Positions 45,701-51,754 of a stretch of DNA of 64,000 bases are shown here, one piece after another. The first letter of the stretch is position 1; each line of letters opens with the position of its first letter. The DNA lies in assembly GCF_029962485.1 (NCBI RefSeq), contig NZ_CP073638.1, positions 186,001-250,000 on the forward strand, in the 5' to 3' direction. The DNA comes from Burkholderia cepacia. Its GTDB lineage: Bacteria > Pseudomonadota > Gammaproteobacteria > Burkholderiales > Burkholderiaceae. The notes beneath the pieces were generated by a model. The model was not told the origin of the DNA and made no database searches. It saw only the letters and a program-made list of their open reading frames with translations. The translations under genes and the position numbers were made by a program.

Positions 45701-46498
45701 CAGGCGCTGATCGGGAGTACATCCGCACCGCCTCAGATCGTCGACAGTGCGACCGGCAAGACGATTGCCGGGCCCGGAACGATGGGGGTCCTCACGCTCG
45801 AGAAGGGTGACATCAACATCTTTACGGACCGCAGCGTGCTGCTCGCCCAGAGCCGGATCTTCACCGAGCAGGGCGGCGACATGACGATCTGGAGTTCGAA
45901 CGGCGACATCAACGCGGGCAAGGGCGCGAAGTCGTCGGCGGATACACCTGCGCCGCAATACGTGTGCGACGCGAATCACTATTGCACGGTCGACGCACGC
46001 GCGCAGGTCACGGGCGCGGGCATTGCAACGTTGCAAAGCGTGCCGGGCGTGCCGATCGGTACGATCAACCTGATCGCACCGCGCGGCACGGTCGATGCGG
46101 GCGATGCGGGGATTCGCGCGGGCAACCTGAACGTCGCTGCGTTGCGCGTGGTGAATGCCGACAACATTCAGGTGACCGGCAAGGCGACCGGCATCCCGCT
46201 CGTGCAGGCGGTGAATACCGGTGCGCTGACGGCCGCGAGTGCGGCCGCATCGGCTGCCACTCAGGTGGCGCAGGATATCGCGAAGAACAACGCGGCCGGA
46301 GGCGCGGTGCGGCGCTGGACGATCTCGGTGCAGGTCGAAGGCTTCGGTGATGCGGGTGGAGACGGCGCGAAGAAGCACAAGCAGCAGGTCGGCTACGATT
46401 CGTCGAACGCGGTGTCGATTCTTGGTTTCGGTCAACCCGGGGCCACGCAACGGGCCACGTTGACATCGGAGGAGCGTGACAGGTTGGGCAAGATCTGA
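33776..46498 (+). CDS. Giant filamentous-haemagglutinin exoprotein (TpsA, PdtA-like)
   Basis: A 4,240-residue two-partner-secretion exoprotein. An extended signal peptide (long basic start, then LYRAVVLMLAAGVSAHAHA) precedes a TPS domain at ~140-260 (VLTWETMNVGRQTTLNFDQS, AVYVINRNGVLFGAGSQVNV). Thousands of residues of Gly/Ser/Thr/Asn-rich beta-helix repeats follow. The last ~300 residues contain a DUF3739-like region (SVLLAQSRIFTEQGGDMTIW). The TPS domain directs export through the FhaC-type partner at 61.6-63.3 kb. The usual NPNG is NRNG here. I chose the ATG at 33776 because GGGGTGG precedes it; the frame is open from 33656. It is a likely adhesin. Confidence 0.93.
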   Translation: MAARARTERQLRATASRSVLNSELSPLYRAVVLMLAAGVSAHAHAAGITNLGQATARASGGGAGGAGGVPGMPNLGVSPQQALQASQPSIRNLGYAAHAIAAQIAAQQNAAAAAAKLPPTVPNGLAPGGLQVAAGATGDTNNPVLWFNANAPTQNTDASGHVNVDVKQTGQNAVLTWETMNVGRQTTLNFDQSGGTQTNGANNWAVLNRINDPSGRPSQILGNITAQGAVYVINRNGVLFGAGSQVNVHSLVASSLDVLNMNNYNQALLNSVPVVTDNSLAQDAAGIVASNKQFLSLPAGTTGGLAYPESGSSGGVNGNGRLPNEVLGLGNQVNLTSASQYQPWGDVTIEQGASITTHANGNASDGGFVMIAAPNVTNAGHIKATDGQVVLAAGVGVSLRPAGGLQINPQVLLPELSGKITLLGPNGQMTDITPAGTLTNTGIVEAARGNVNLLGSRVAQNGVVGVTTSVNSPGAITISTVDEYSSNNPTGAAYFGQALQTTDGTGGANDSHRAGLLSFGPDSVTTVMPDGNGQTTPSTPGATFTPGSIGMTAGSVWFQGGSLIEAPGSKVSVAALTPSASGAQAPAGQTAVPGRIYVDSGATIDVSGLANVEVPIGQTLVTVDRIGQNELADSPLLRNGFLLGYKNLVFDSTLTGTRSDGVSWVGSPILNLSGYVNLIPRTVDQLLTNGGSITLSGNEVMTATGSSMNLNGGYVHVDGGIVNTTRLVDANGAIVPIGQASPYDTYVGIAGQFIESHPRWGVTKSWYNPLQTSGAYQGDYIVGGNAGTLDISGLQSTVLDGDISAQAFGGAKQMQGNSLPRGGTFNLGADPKLDGAALVHLTSNNSEAASGTAGLVVLQDNAPQLADIAPGFSIDTPLDKTALQALPATDPRNVLTTTVVPVATLNNGGFANLNVTEDRAGGKGVVVSQGTQLNLQPGGSISLNSPVPGVDIKVEGRLVVPSGSITLSSGGNVIVGPQGGISAAGQWVNNDVQAAPGTTPGNSQFINGGTISLSAAQSSQIVSGAGYMDTTGSILLQPGSVLDVSSGGELLSNGQMLMQNGVPAGRGGNVLLQTYAAIPLKQFGHVTDGGTNLPTTQPVAGTIAMGGTILSEGFSGGGTLTLQALGFRIGGDAAAASQWDVYLPESFFARQGFGKYVLNAYYDATVAPGAMVSVSQLNRIPDAGALQQAGTGANLATGGLTSIGQLDAYHRQATNFVLTGGNDSSWLTSAAVRPTYPGVTGAVTLSEGASIHADAGASIGLGSPAQVTVLGSIVAPGGSITLSADGNGTYAQAGQFSTGFMSPSQSVWLGANASLDVSGTALANPLAAPVKIGATTVVPNTGKVLAGGSVTMSSDTGYVVAQSGSKIDVSGTSATFDQLQPNGTYASQAVWSDAGSITLSAANGLFADATLAGHPGAVQARGGTLTILPSQANPQSNGSTATALVVRQDGTFVPAGLMPGQSFSSAIDSTTGLPIGQSSGVLQFAADRLDGSGIANLVLGSGIPPNGAPSIPILFAGDVTLSLPESVTLNTGRVAAIGMGQLSSLLSTPARTADGTLAAAADGLLAQPQPSLGTTVEIDAPYVALSGPPIQSLSQQFKPVAALSDATLNVNASFIGLKNQFQLNNFARANFTSSGDIRLSSTNAGQSQAAPAPGILYTPGNLAFKAADLYPSTGSTFIVDAVGPTDSATGKPAPTTVTFASNGASGTPLSAGGVLLVDATNIVQGGTVRAPSGTIVFGVGDPSNAATQARFAGLPLVATDSVKLASGSVTSVSNGGLVIPYGTTIDGVEWQFNPLAGNTTPDLTAPPAKYVGVNGSNVALDKGATIDLSGGGDLQAIEWVPGTGGTRDVLSQYNVSYASGKGGTAVPVNVGAGNVYAIVPGKQSPVAAYDPTLAQTIQPSTNDNGTATTATATMGVGQASLTDPVGKAVYLSGVPGLAPGYYTLLPGKYATLPGAYRVTVSSTAGNLVPGASQVLQDGTVVTAGYFADALTGSRSATPTLFNVQSNNVWQRYSQYTLTGANAYFTKLAATKGNVTPPLPVDGGQLVLAATKALTLGATLNAAAGAGGAPAQVDIASQDIQITGNGSAALPGYLQIGSDALDSLNAGSLLIGGTRAATTSGVTITPIANSVVVSNDGNTALKGPEILLVTKTDGSGTDPNAANGLRIDAGASIAAQGDYPAAKDQPIAIAGDGALLRVSNGAMAPLSRTGGTGKGLLAVGAGATLAGGQALLLDSSGDLKVDPSAVLSAKAITADGSAITFTNASGASAASLPGFVVDPAGLAQFANAQQVTLRSYGAIGFVGDVNATFGNSVDLSAGTFTSDGGHVTLNAQQIAFTNELGAAPGTTTAGNGTLTVNAKEIDFGTGTKAASGFGSAAMNATGGIVGQGTGTFDFGALPVTLNAPVYLADTSSAATVKTTGALTLNGASGTALKRDAVGGAWTFIGGTVVDNGATISAPAGNVTLEATTSNLTIGGGSTVSAAGVSKQFFDVTRYAPAGSIALTADAGTVDVQAGSTLDFSGASGGGAAGALSLSAPQQVVNLNGTIKGGAASGYAGGSFSLNTGGAADLDALSKTLASSGVNQAITVHTKTGNLTLSQGNTLTAHSVLLTADGGSGRSADTANGNVNVLGTIDASGKAGGEIDLYGRNGVDIEGSLLARGSDPNQRGGKVNIGTTAWFDPTIVDANGNSVAYNATYGYENILRANAGAITLGANALIDVSGGTAGGLSGGTVNFRAPLLADNGVKVNLPDTFNDGKGIVGSRATTLEAYAVWSTTDATTGAKHFDGVIDPAGWYDKSGHLLAGTFTAQGASGTPATFSFAPDGSGGGTLTNQTTGVATSVTQVQLQGGDKDIGFGGLNNMYFAPASGGANADHQTFYGYQNGDASTATPGTLMGFVQHGLDTLVDPFAGKNIANARIVPGIELDNPSPAINGGDIQVLTNWNLGAGASPTNLAFRFDGQAPIVTLRAENNVKVKASLSDGFFQIANPLGGGGTIPVPPLSTLAAAQAIYGAPAGHYGYGLAFWTSYGLASGPGQPVGGAPDEVAEYYALYTAYANFLDQTATSLSSALGPGWSPNDTNVEIIYGIRVSNSSTMLPGQPTAPVAPTVAEQASNPGSYLIYLNQYQKYLSDSVQFVVQHQQWPLVTSVDAPKVQPVSVIATTTINVPAVTDNTPSPTSVATVPIPLVSASLTGGSSSSFRVVAGADLNSTNPLALQARTAGSGSNGKSVTFDGHTTFVDSNGLAILAPTMIRTGTGSIDISAGNDVALFDSSSIQPNSPDITVPGVIYTGGAPAAGAPAGTGLSIIHGLNNNPDILVTSAVNPDSAGDITIRAQGDITGAEYLTDVNGTVTGRPGANISQFWWQWMQIGNPTGQVGAINPATQIVQSSINFGAFGQGVLSAGGNVSVSAGGNISDLSVSLPTTWYLTGSNTDNPTVNTVGGGNLSVRAGRDILSGGYFVAKGTGTITAGGKIGSDIAVPSSVDGQPAVTMDTLLATQDGVLDVSARQGVSIGRVFDPSYVQSTALLNAYRQQADMKGYSSTSAVNVVSTTGDVAIGTLSNISLIGGGSDAFQAPGRGDFSSVLPASMNVTALTGGITLAASGVLYPSASGNLSLIADQSVNLSSVNGMGWDGRAVFGMFDIDPSAMPSPSKPNVLVANPTIASAAAHDPVALHGDDTVPARIYSLNGDIVDSVPGNTSILNVVVPVVIDKPALIQAGRDIVNLSFLGQNLRRSDVTRIVAGRDIYDTLALGLPALNIGGPGTFDIEAGRNIGPLANLSGITNAAGITTGINAIGNANNPYLPHESANINVLFGVGPGIDTASFVSTYVDPAKSVPGVSSATPALVTFMEQYEAGLSVDTGLVNDQPAIRPLSADEAWSKFKALPQYVQQLFAEQVLFKVLTSVGEDYNNPASPYYQKYARGYEALNSMFPASLGYTANNLGGGSNGANKLADTGDLDIRSTTIQTQQGGNVSILGPGGQALIGSTSAPPQIVDSATGKTIAGPGTMGVLTLEKGDINIFTDRSVLLAQSRIFTEQGGDMTIWSSNGDINAGKGAKSSADTPAPQYVCDANHYCTVDARAQVTGAGIATLQSVPGVPIGTINLIAPRGTVDAGDAGIRAGNLNVAALRVVNADNIQVTGKATGIPLVQAVNTGALTAASAAASAATQVAQDIAKNNAAGGAVRRWTISVQVEGFGDAGGDGAKKHKQQVGYDSSNAVSILGFGQPGATQRATLTSEERDRLGKI

Positions 46499-46518
46499 TC
46501 GAGGCGAAGCGTTGCGCG

Positions 46519-46556
46519 ACGCGGGCTGCCGGTATTATCGGCGCTCGCGTTTTTTA
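46519..46556 (+). terminator. Terminator candidate after the exoprotein gene
   Basis: An imperfect stem (CGCGGGCTGCCG against CGGCGCTCGCG) ends in a run of six T residues about 50 bp past the stop. Confidence 0.55.
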
Positions 46557-46733
46557 TGCGGGCGCTGCATGGATCGTTCGATCAAAGAGGGGATGAGTTT
46601 CCCCCCGCGACCCGGATCCTTGCGGGTCGATGAGCGGCACGGAACGATCTGAATCGACAGCTCGTTTGCCCGGACTCGTTACGTATCGTTGGACGATGTG
46701 GCCTTTCCGATTGCAATGACATGGGCTAGGGGA

Positions 46734-46745
46734 ATACGGACCACC
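46734..46745 (-). promoter_or_regulatory. Shared element 4 (partial, minus strand)
   Basis: Read on the minus strand the sequence is GGTGGTCCGTAT, matching the core of the island element. It lies between the exoprotein terminator and the terminator of the PstS-like gene and points away from any nearby start, so it may be a relic. Confidence 0.35.
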
Positions 46746-46776
46746 CGATGTACAGGTTGTTGGCTATCAAATAAAA

Positions 46777-46804
46777 CTGCGCCCCTGGTATCCCAGGGGC
46801 GCAG
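46777..46804 (-). terminator. Rho-independent terminator of the PstS-like gene
   Basis: A perfect 12-bp stem (CTGCGCCCCTGG and its complement) with a 4-base loop is followed on the minus strand by TTTTATTT. It lies 35 bp beyond the stop. Confidence 0.92.
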
Positions 46805-46838
46805 CGGTCTGAATCTCTGTAGTCAGTGTGTCGACGAC

Positions 46839-48176
46839 TTAACGGCCGACCACCGTACCCGTGCAGACGCTCGCGTTGCCGATGTCGAGGTTCCACGTGC
46901 TCGTGTTGCTCAGGAAGTCGTTCGAGATGGCCGTCTGGTAGTTCGACGGAACCGTGTCGAAGCCGTTGCCATGAACGATCGACGCGAAGCTGGCGTTCGT
47001 GTAGTGGTTGTTCAAGAAGTCATGAACAGCCGTCTTGACGGTCGCATCCTTGTAGCACTGGCTCAGGATGATCTGGCTGGTGCCGGAAACCGGGTAGCCC
47101 GACACCGGGTTGCCGGCGGCCGGCACCCATTGCGAAGGATCCGACGCGCCGGCCTTGAGTGCCGGCGGCTTGACCGTACCGAGTGCGGTCGTCGCATTCG
47201 CATACGTCGGTGCGTAATACGCGCTGTTCTTCGCGTTCACGAGGCTCGCCACCGGCAGTTGCAGCGCGCCGGCCGACGTCACGACCGTGCTCGACGGGGC
47301 GAGGAACGTGTTCGTGTAGTCCGGGCTCAGGTATGCGATGGCTGCCGTACCGGCCGACGAGAAGCTCGCCACGGCGTTACGCACGCCACCGCTGCCCGAT
47401 GCCGCGACGAAGTTCGCCGGCACCGTGCCGCCAGGGAACGATGCCGTGAACGTCAGCGAATCGGCGAACGTGACGCCCGCGTTCGTGTTGGTCGTCGTAC
47501 ACACGGCGGCCAGATGGCGCGTCAGCAGTTCGGTCGTGCCGCTGCCGTCCGCGCGATAAACCACCTTGATCGGCGTGCTGGTCGTCGTGTACGGCGAGCC
47601 GGTTTCCGGATTGATCAGCGCGTTGGTCCGGACGCCGTTGACGATGGTGCCGGCCCAATCGGTGATACGACCCGAGAAGATGCCGCACAGATCGTCGTCG
47701 TTCAGCGCGATGCTGTGCGCTTGACCCGGCGTCGTTTGCGGCGTCGTCGTGCTCGTGACGGCCGGGCCGTTGACGACCGGCACCGTGATCGGCGTGACGA
47801 TGTACGGGATCTGGATCAGCGGGCCGTTGGTCGCGCCGAGGCCGGCCTTGTACGACGTGAGCTGGGCGGTCGACAGGGCCGCATCGCTGTTCGCGAAGTG
47901 GACCGTGCCCGTGACCGTCGAGCCGAAATACGTCGGCTGGTTGTTCAGGAACGCGTTCTGACCGGCGCCCGAACCCACCGAGAAATACGTGAACGAGCCT
48001 TCGGACGTGCCGAACAGGCCGATTTCGGTCGCGGCATTGCCGATCGCGCCGATGGTCGGGGCGACGAGCGACGAACCGCCGCCTTGCACGTTCGGCGAGG
48101 CCATCGCGGCCGTGGCGCCCAGACCGGAAACAACGAGAGCGAGGACTTGACAGATCTTGCGCTTGCTGGATTTCAT
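46839..48176 (-). CDS. PstS/DING-like exported substrate-binding protein
   Basis: The 445-residue precursor has a signal peptide (ICQVLALVVSGLGATAAMAS). It shows the phosphate-binding-protein landmarks of the PstS/DING superfamily: GGGSSLVAPTIGAIG at the N-terminus, FSGRITDWAG, and YRADGSGTTELLTRHL. Four Cys (in DDLCGIF, AAVCTTT, SQCYKD and ASVCTG) could form two disulfides. No pstCAB genes are nearby. Relatives in P. aeruginosa (LapA and LapB) are secreted phosphatases or binding proteins of the Hxc system, so this is a likely type II substrate. AAGGAAA precedes the ATG. Confidence 0.85.
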   Translation of the reverse strand: MKSSKRKICQVLALVVSGLGATAAMASPNVQGGGSSLVAPTIGAIGNAATEIGLFGTSEGSFTYFSVGSGAGQNAFLNNQPTYFGSTVTGTVHFANSDAALSTAQLTSYKAGLGATNGPLIQIPYIVTPITVPVVNGPAVTSTTTPQTTPGQAHSIALNDDDLCGIFSGRITDWAGTIVNGVRTNALINPETGSPYTTTSTPIKVVYRADGSGTTELLTRHLAAVCTTTNTNAGVTFADSLTFTASFPGGTVPANFVAASGSGGVRNAVASFSSAGTAAIAYLSPDYTNTFLAPSSTVVTSAGALQLPVASLVNAKNSAYYAPTYANATTALGTVKPPALKAGASDPSQWVPAAGNPVSGYPVSGTSQIILSQCYKDATVKTAVHDFLNNHYTNASFASIVHGNGFDTVPSNYQTAISNDFLSNTSTWNLDIGNASVCTGTVVGR

Positions 48177-48838
48177 GAGAAATTTCCTTGGACGAAGATA
48201 AACGGGAACCCCTGCTACTGCGGTTGGAATGCTTATGGACCGCCGGGTAAATGTAGGGGGAAATCCGAATGACGCGTGTGAATTTTTCATAACGAATGGT
48301 GCGTAACATTTTTAACGAAAAGCTCATTGTGTTATTCGGATTGATAAAGCGTTGGCGGGAGCGTTATTCGGCGCAAGCTGGGGCGTTCAGATACTGGGAT
48401 TCAGTCGGAAGTGTTCGACGGATCGTGCGTGGGAGCCGGCGTCACGCTTGATGGAAGCTGTTGAAGATGCACACGATCCCGCGCAGTGCTATCCCAACTT
48501 CAAGACGGTTTTGTGGCGGATGTTACGGAACATTCCGTGCGTCGATGAATATCTTCAAGTTTGATGAATTTATCTCACTGGTCGCGTGAATCTGTAAATT
48601 GATGGTCGATGATGGCTGCTTGTATTTAATGCGTGGTCGATTAATTGATGGAATAAAAATGAAATCGTTTTTACGTTATAAGAATAACGACACCAGGTAG
48701 TAAACCCGCCCAAAAAGGTAGCCCAACATCCGTCACAAATTTGCGCCGGTTCGCTCCGTAGTCTTCCTCGGCGACTCCGTCCGGCATGCTGCGCGACGTC
48801 ATCGAAAGCAGTCGCGCACGTGACAGGAGAGCACCGGC
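48177..48838. promoter_or_regulatory. Divergent A+T-rich control region between the PstS-like gene and gspF
   Basis: This 662-bp stretch is the most A+T-rich part of the island and holds the promoters of two divergent genes. Two one-mismatch copies of the island element are present: AATGGTGCGTAAC at 48295-48307 on the plus strand, and AATGTTCCGTAAC at 48522-48534 on the minus strand. The second lies within an ACGGAA-CA-TTCCGT dyad and is followed by CGCCA as in the other copies. A lone CGTCACAAA (48731-48739) recalls half a PHO box. GACAGGAGAG before 48839 is the gspF ribosome binding site. No gene is seen. Confidence 0.5.
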
Positions 48839-50056
48839 ATGTCGGCATTCCGCTATGAAGCGATCGATCCCACCGGCCGCACGCTGAAAGGCGTGCTCGA
48901 AGCCGACAGCGCGCGTGCAGGCCGCAGCCATCTACGCACGCAGGGCCTCACGCCGCTCGTCGTCGAATTGGCCGCGCAACGTCTGCATGGCGAGCGCCAT
49001 CAACGGCTATCGCTCGGCCGAAAACTGTCACAGCGCGAGCAGGCGATCATCACGCGCCAGCTTGCGAGCCTGCTGGTTGCGGGGCTGCCGCTCGACGAAT
49101 CGCTGTCGGTGCTGAGCGAGCAGGCCGAGCGTGAATATGTGCGCGAGCTGATGGCGTCGATCCGCGCGGAAGTCGTCGGCGGCCATTCGTTCGCGAATGC
49201 GCTGACCCAGCATCCGCGCGATTTCCCGGAAATCTATCGTGCGCTGGTCGCGGCCGGTGAGCACACGGGCAAGCTCGGCATCGTGCTGTCGCGCCTGGCC
49301 GACTACATCGAACAAAGCAACGCGCTGAAACAGAAGATCCTGCTTGCGTTCACGTATCCGGGCATCGTCACGCTGATCGCATTCGGCATCGTCACGTTCC
49401 TGTTGAGCTACGTGGTGCCGCAGGTCGCGAACGTGTTCACCAGCACCAAGCAGCAACTGCCGACGCTGACGGTCGTGATGCTCGCGCTGTCGGATTTCGT
49501 GCGGCACTGGTGGTGGGCGTCGCTCGTGGCAACGGTCGCGATCGTCTATGCGATCCGCAAGGTGCTGTCGCGCGATGCGCCGCGGCTCAGGTTCGACACG
49601 TGGCTGCTGACCGCACCGCTGGCAGGCAAGCTCGTGCGCGGCTACAACACGGTGCGCTTCGCGAGCACGCTCGGCATCCTCACCGCCGCAGGCGTGCCGA
49701 TCCTGCGCGCGCTGCAGGCGGCCGGCGAGACGTTGTCGAACCGTGCGATGCGCGCGAACGTCGACGACGCGATCGTCCGTGTGCGCGAGGGCTCGGCGCT
49801 GTCGCGCGCGCTGGCCCATACGAAGACGTTCCCGCCGGTACTCGTGCACCTGATCCGTTCGGGCGAGGCGACGGGCGACGTGACGACGATGCTCGATCGC
49901 GCATCCGAAGGTGAATCACGCGAACTGGAGCGCCGGACGATGTTCCTGACGAGCCTGCTCGAACCGCTGTTGATCCTCGCGATGGGCGGCGTGGTGCTCG
50001 TGATCGTGCTCGCGGTGATGATGCCGATCATCGAGCTGAACAACATGGTGCAGTGA
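48839..50056 (+). CDS. gspF: Type II secretion inner-membrane protein GspF (HxcS-like)
   Basis: This 405-residue polytopic protein has two GspF domains: residues ~70-195 (QLASLLVAGLPLDESLSVLS) and ~270-395 (FASTLGILTAAGVPILRALQ). Three membrane segments are present (LAFTYPGIVTLIAFGIVTFL is the first), with the conserved ALVAAGEHTGKL and HLIRSGEATGDVTTML loops. It forms the membrane platform that couples the GspE ATPase to pseudopilus growth. No gspE adjoins it, unlike most type II clusters. AGGAGAG precedes the ATG. Confidence 0.93.
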   Translation: MSAFRYEAIDPTGRTLKGVLEADSARAGRSHLRTQGLTPLVVELAAQRLHGERHQRLSLGRKLSQREQAIITRQLASLLVAGLPLDESLSVLSEQAEREYVRELMASIRAEVVGGHSFANALTQHPRDFPEIYRALVAAGEHTGKLGIVLSRLADYIEQSNALKQKILLAFTYPGIVTLIAFGIVTFLLSYVVPQVANVFTSTKQQLPTLTVVMLALSDFVRHWWWASLVATVAIVYAIRKVLSRDAPRLRFDTWLLTAPLAGKLVRGYNTVRFASTLGILTAAGVPILRALQAAGETLSNRAMRANVDDAIVRVREGSALSRALAHTKTFPPVLVHLIRSGEATGDVTTMLDRASEGESRELERRTMFLTSLLEPLLILAMGGVVLVIVLAVMMPIIELNNMVQ

Positions 50057-50069
50057 TGCGCGGTTCGGT

Positions 50070-50516
50070 TCAGCGCACGAACGCGTTGGCTTTCTCCGTG
50101 GCGGGCAGCGCGATCTCGCGTTGCAGGCCGTTGCGGTCGACGACGATCGAGCGCGCGCGAACCTCGGCAAGCTTCGCGGCTTCACCGAGCGCCGCGCCGA
50201 GCGACACGACGCGCGATGCTTCGCCACCGACGCTGACGATCGCGGCGGCGCGGCGCGCATCGAAGGCGAGCACGCCGAGCAACTGGATGGCATCGCGGCC
50301 GTCGTCGGGTTTCGCGCCGAACAGCCGCGCGCCGGCCGCAACGTCGATTGGCGAGGGCGGCGGTGCAAGCGACGCGACCGGCGCATCGGCGGCGCTCAAT
50401 ACGCGCACGGCCCACAGCGACACGGCAGCGAGTGCCGCGGCGGCGGCGAGCGTCGCCGCAAGCGGCACGAGATCGGTGCGGGACGGCGCGATGCGAAGCA
50501 GGTCGAACGGTTTCAT
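50070..50516 (-). CDS. GspC-like (HxcP-like) type II secretion protein
   Basis: The 148-residue protein has a short cytoplasmic start, one membrane segment (LVPLAATLAAAAALAAVSLW) and a periplasmic HR-like domain. That domain carries the signature LLGVLAFDARRAAAIVSVGG, then RSIVVDRNGLQREIAL. This is a short GspC without the PDZ or coiled-coil end, which would link the inner-membrane platform to the secretin. It runs opposite to its neighbours, converging on gspF (13 bp) and diverging from gspG (61 bp), so it needs its own promoter. Confidence 0.72.
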   Translation of the reverse strand: MKPFDLLRIAPSRTDLVPLAATLAAAAALAAVSLWAVRVLSAADAPVASLAPPPSPIDVAAGARLFGAKPDDGRDAIQLLGVLAFDARRAAAIVSVGGEASRVVSLGAALGEAAKLAEVRARSIVVDRNGLQREIALPATEKANAFVR

Positions 50517-50577
50517 GGGGACAGGCCGATGCAATGGACAGAAGATGTTTTCCATTCTTTGCTGCGAGGGTGAATGC

Positions 50578-51063
50578 ATGATGACGGGCTTCAACGAAAC
50601 TCGAGCGTCGTCGTACGCCGGCCAGTCGTGTGGACACACGCGTCGCCGCACCCAACGCGGCTTCACGCTGATCGAGATCATGGTGGTGGTCGCGATTCTC
50701 GGGATTCTCGCGGCGCTGATCGTGCCGAAGATCATGAGCCGCCCGGACGAGGCGCGCCGTATCGCCGCGAAGCAGGACATCGGCACGATGATGCAGTCGC
50801 TGAACCTGTATCGCCTCGACAACGGTCGTTATCCGTCGCAGGAGCAGGGGCTGACCGCGCTGGTCCAGAAGCCGGCCACCGATCCGGTGCCGAACAACTG
50901 GAAGGACGGCGGCTATCTGGAGCGGTTGCCGAAGGATCCGTGGGGCAATGCGTATCAGTACCTGAACCCCGGTGCGCACGGCGCGATCGACGTGTTCAGC
51001 TACGGTGCGGACGGCAAACCGGGCGGCGAGGGGAACGATGCGGATATTGGCTCATGGCAGTAA
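50578..51063 (+). CDS. gspG: Type II secretion major pseudopilin GspG (HxcT-like)
   Basis: The 161-residue prepilin has processing site QRG before FTLIEIMVVVAILGILAALI (Glu at +5) and the GspG hallmark region: DIGTMMQSLNLYRLDNGRYP, then LPKDPWGNAYQYLNPG and the calcium-loop end SYGADGKPGGEGNDADIGSW. It polymerises into the pseudopilus. The leader of ~27 residues is long. The start at 50578 follows GAGGG. gspH follows 10 bp later. Confidence 0.95.
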   Translation: MMTGFNETRASSYAGQSCGHTRRRTQRGFTLIEIMVVVAILGILAALIVPKIMSRPDEARRIAAKQDIGTMMQSLNLYRLDNGRYPSQEQGLTALVQKPATDPVPNNWKDGGYLERLPKDPWGNAYQYLNPGAHGAIDVFSYGADGKPGGEGNDADIGSWQ

Positions 51064-51073
51064 CGGCACACCC

Positions 51074-51571
51074 ATGAAGCGCATGAACATGCGGCTGCGA
51101 TCACGTCGATATCGTCAATCGGGCTTCACGCTGCTGGAGATGCTCGTCGTACTCGTGATCGTCGGGCTGCTGGTCGCGGTCGTGACGCTCGCGCCGTCGC
51201 GCAATCGCCGCACCGATCTGGCGGAGGAGGCGCAACGGCTGGCGAACCTGCTCGAATCGGCCGGCGACGAAGCGCAGGTGCGGTCGATGCCGATCGCGTG
51301 GCAGCCGGTCGGCGGCGGCTATCGCTTTGTGCAACGTACCGAAAGCGGCGGCTGGGCGCCGATGACAGACGACCTGTACCGCGCACGCCGCTGGGGCACC
51401 GTGGTGACGGGCGTGTCGGTGCGCTATACGGGCGGCGGCGAAGTGCCGTCACGTGTGGTGCTCGGCAGTGAAAGCATCGACGTGCCCGTGACGATCACGC
51501 TGTGGTCGGGCGACGTGCGAATGGCCGTCGTCGGCACGGGTATCGGCAACTTCGTCGTACGCCGGCCGTGA
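51074..51571 (+). CDS. gspH: Type II secretion minor pseudopilin GspH (HxcU-like)
   Basis: The 165-residue prepilin has processing site QSG before FTLLEMLVVLVIVGLLVAVV (Glu at +5). The GspH pattern follows: EEAQRLANLLESAGDEAQVR, then PIAWQPVGGGYRFVQR. It lies 10 bp after gspG in the same operon. The gene order G-H is normal, but I and J are 25 kb away and K is 6 kb away on the other strand. Confidence 0.88.
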   Translation: MKRMNMRLRSRRYRQSGFTLLEMLVVLVIVGLLVAVVTLAPSRNRRTDLAEEAQRLANLLESAGDEAQVRSMPIAWQPVGGGYRFVQRTESGGWAPMTDDLYRARRWGTVVTGVSVRYTGGGEVPSRVVLGSESIDVPVTITLWSGDVRMAVVGTGIGNFVVRRP

Positions 51572-51637
51572 GCGACGCGTGGCACGTGACGTGAACACGA
51601 TGCGCGCACGCGCCGCGATTGAATCGCGCCGCTGCAC

Positions 51638-51655
51638 GCTTCACCTGACTGTCAC
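51638..51655 (+). promoter_or_regulatory. Weak PHO-box candidate before the signalling operon
   Basis: GCTTCAC and CTGTCAC are 7-mers spaced by four bases, as in a PHO box (consensus repeat CTGTCAC/T). The second half is perfect and the first matches only at TCAC. It lies about 100 bp before the STN+TonB-C gene. In P. aeruginosa the vre genes are under PhoB control as I remember, which makes the site worth testing. Confidence 0.3.
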
Positions 51656-51754
51656 AGTGCCCGCTCACAATCTGTCGTTCGCTTGCGACGGAGCCGCTCA
51701 CGGGGGCGCGCGCTTCGGCACGCAGCGTGCAACTCCACTTCCGTCCAGGGATTC

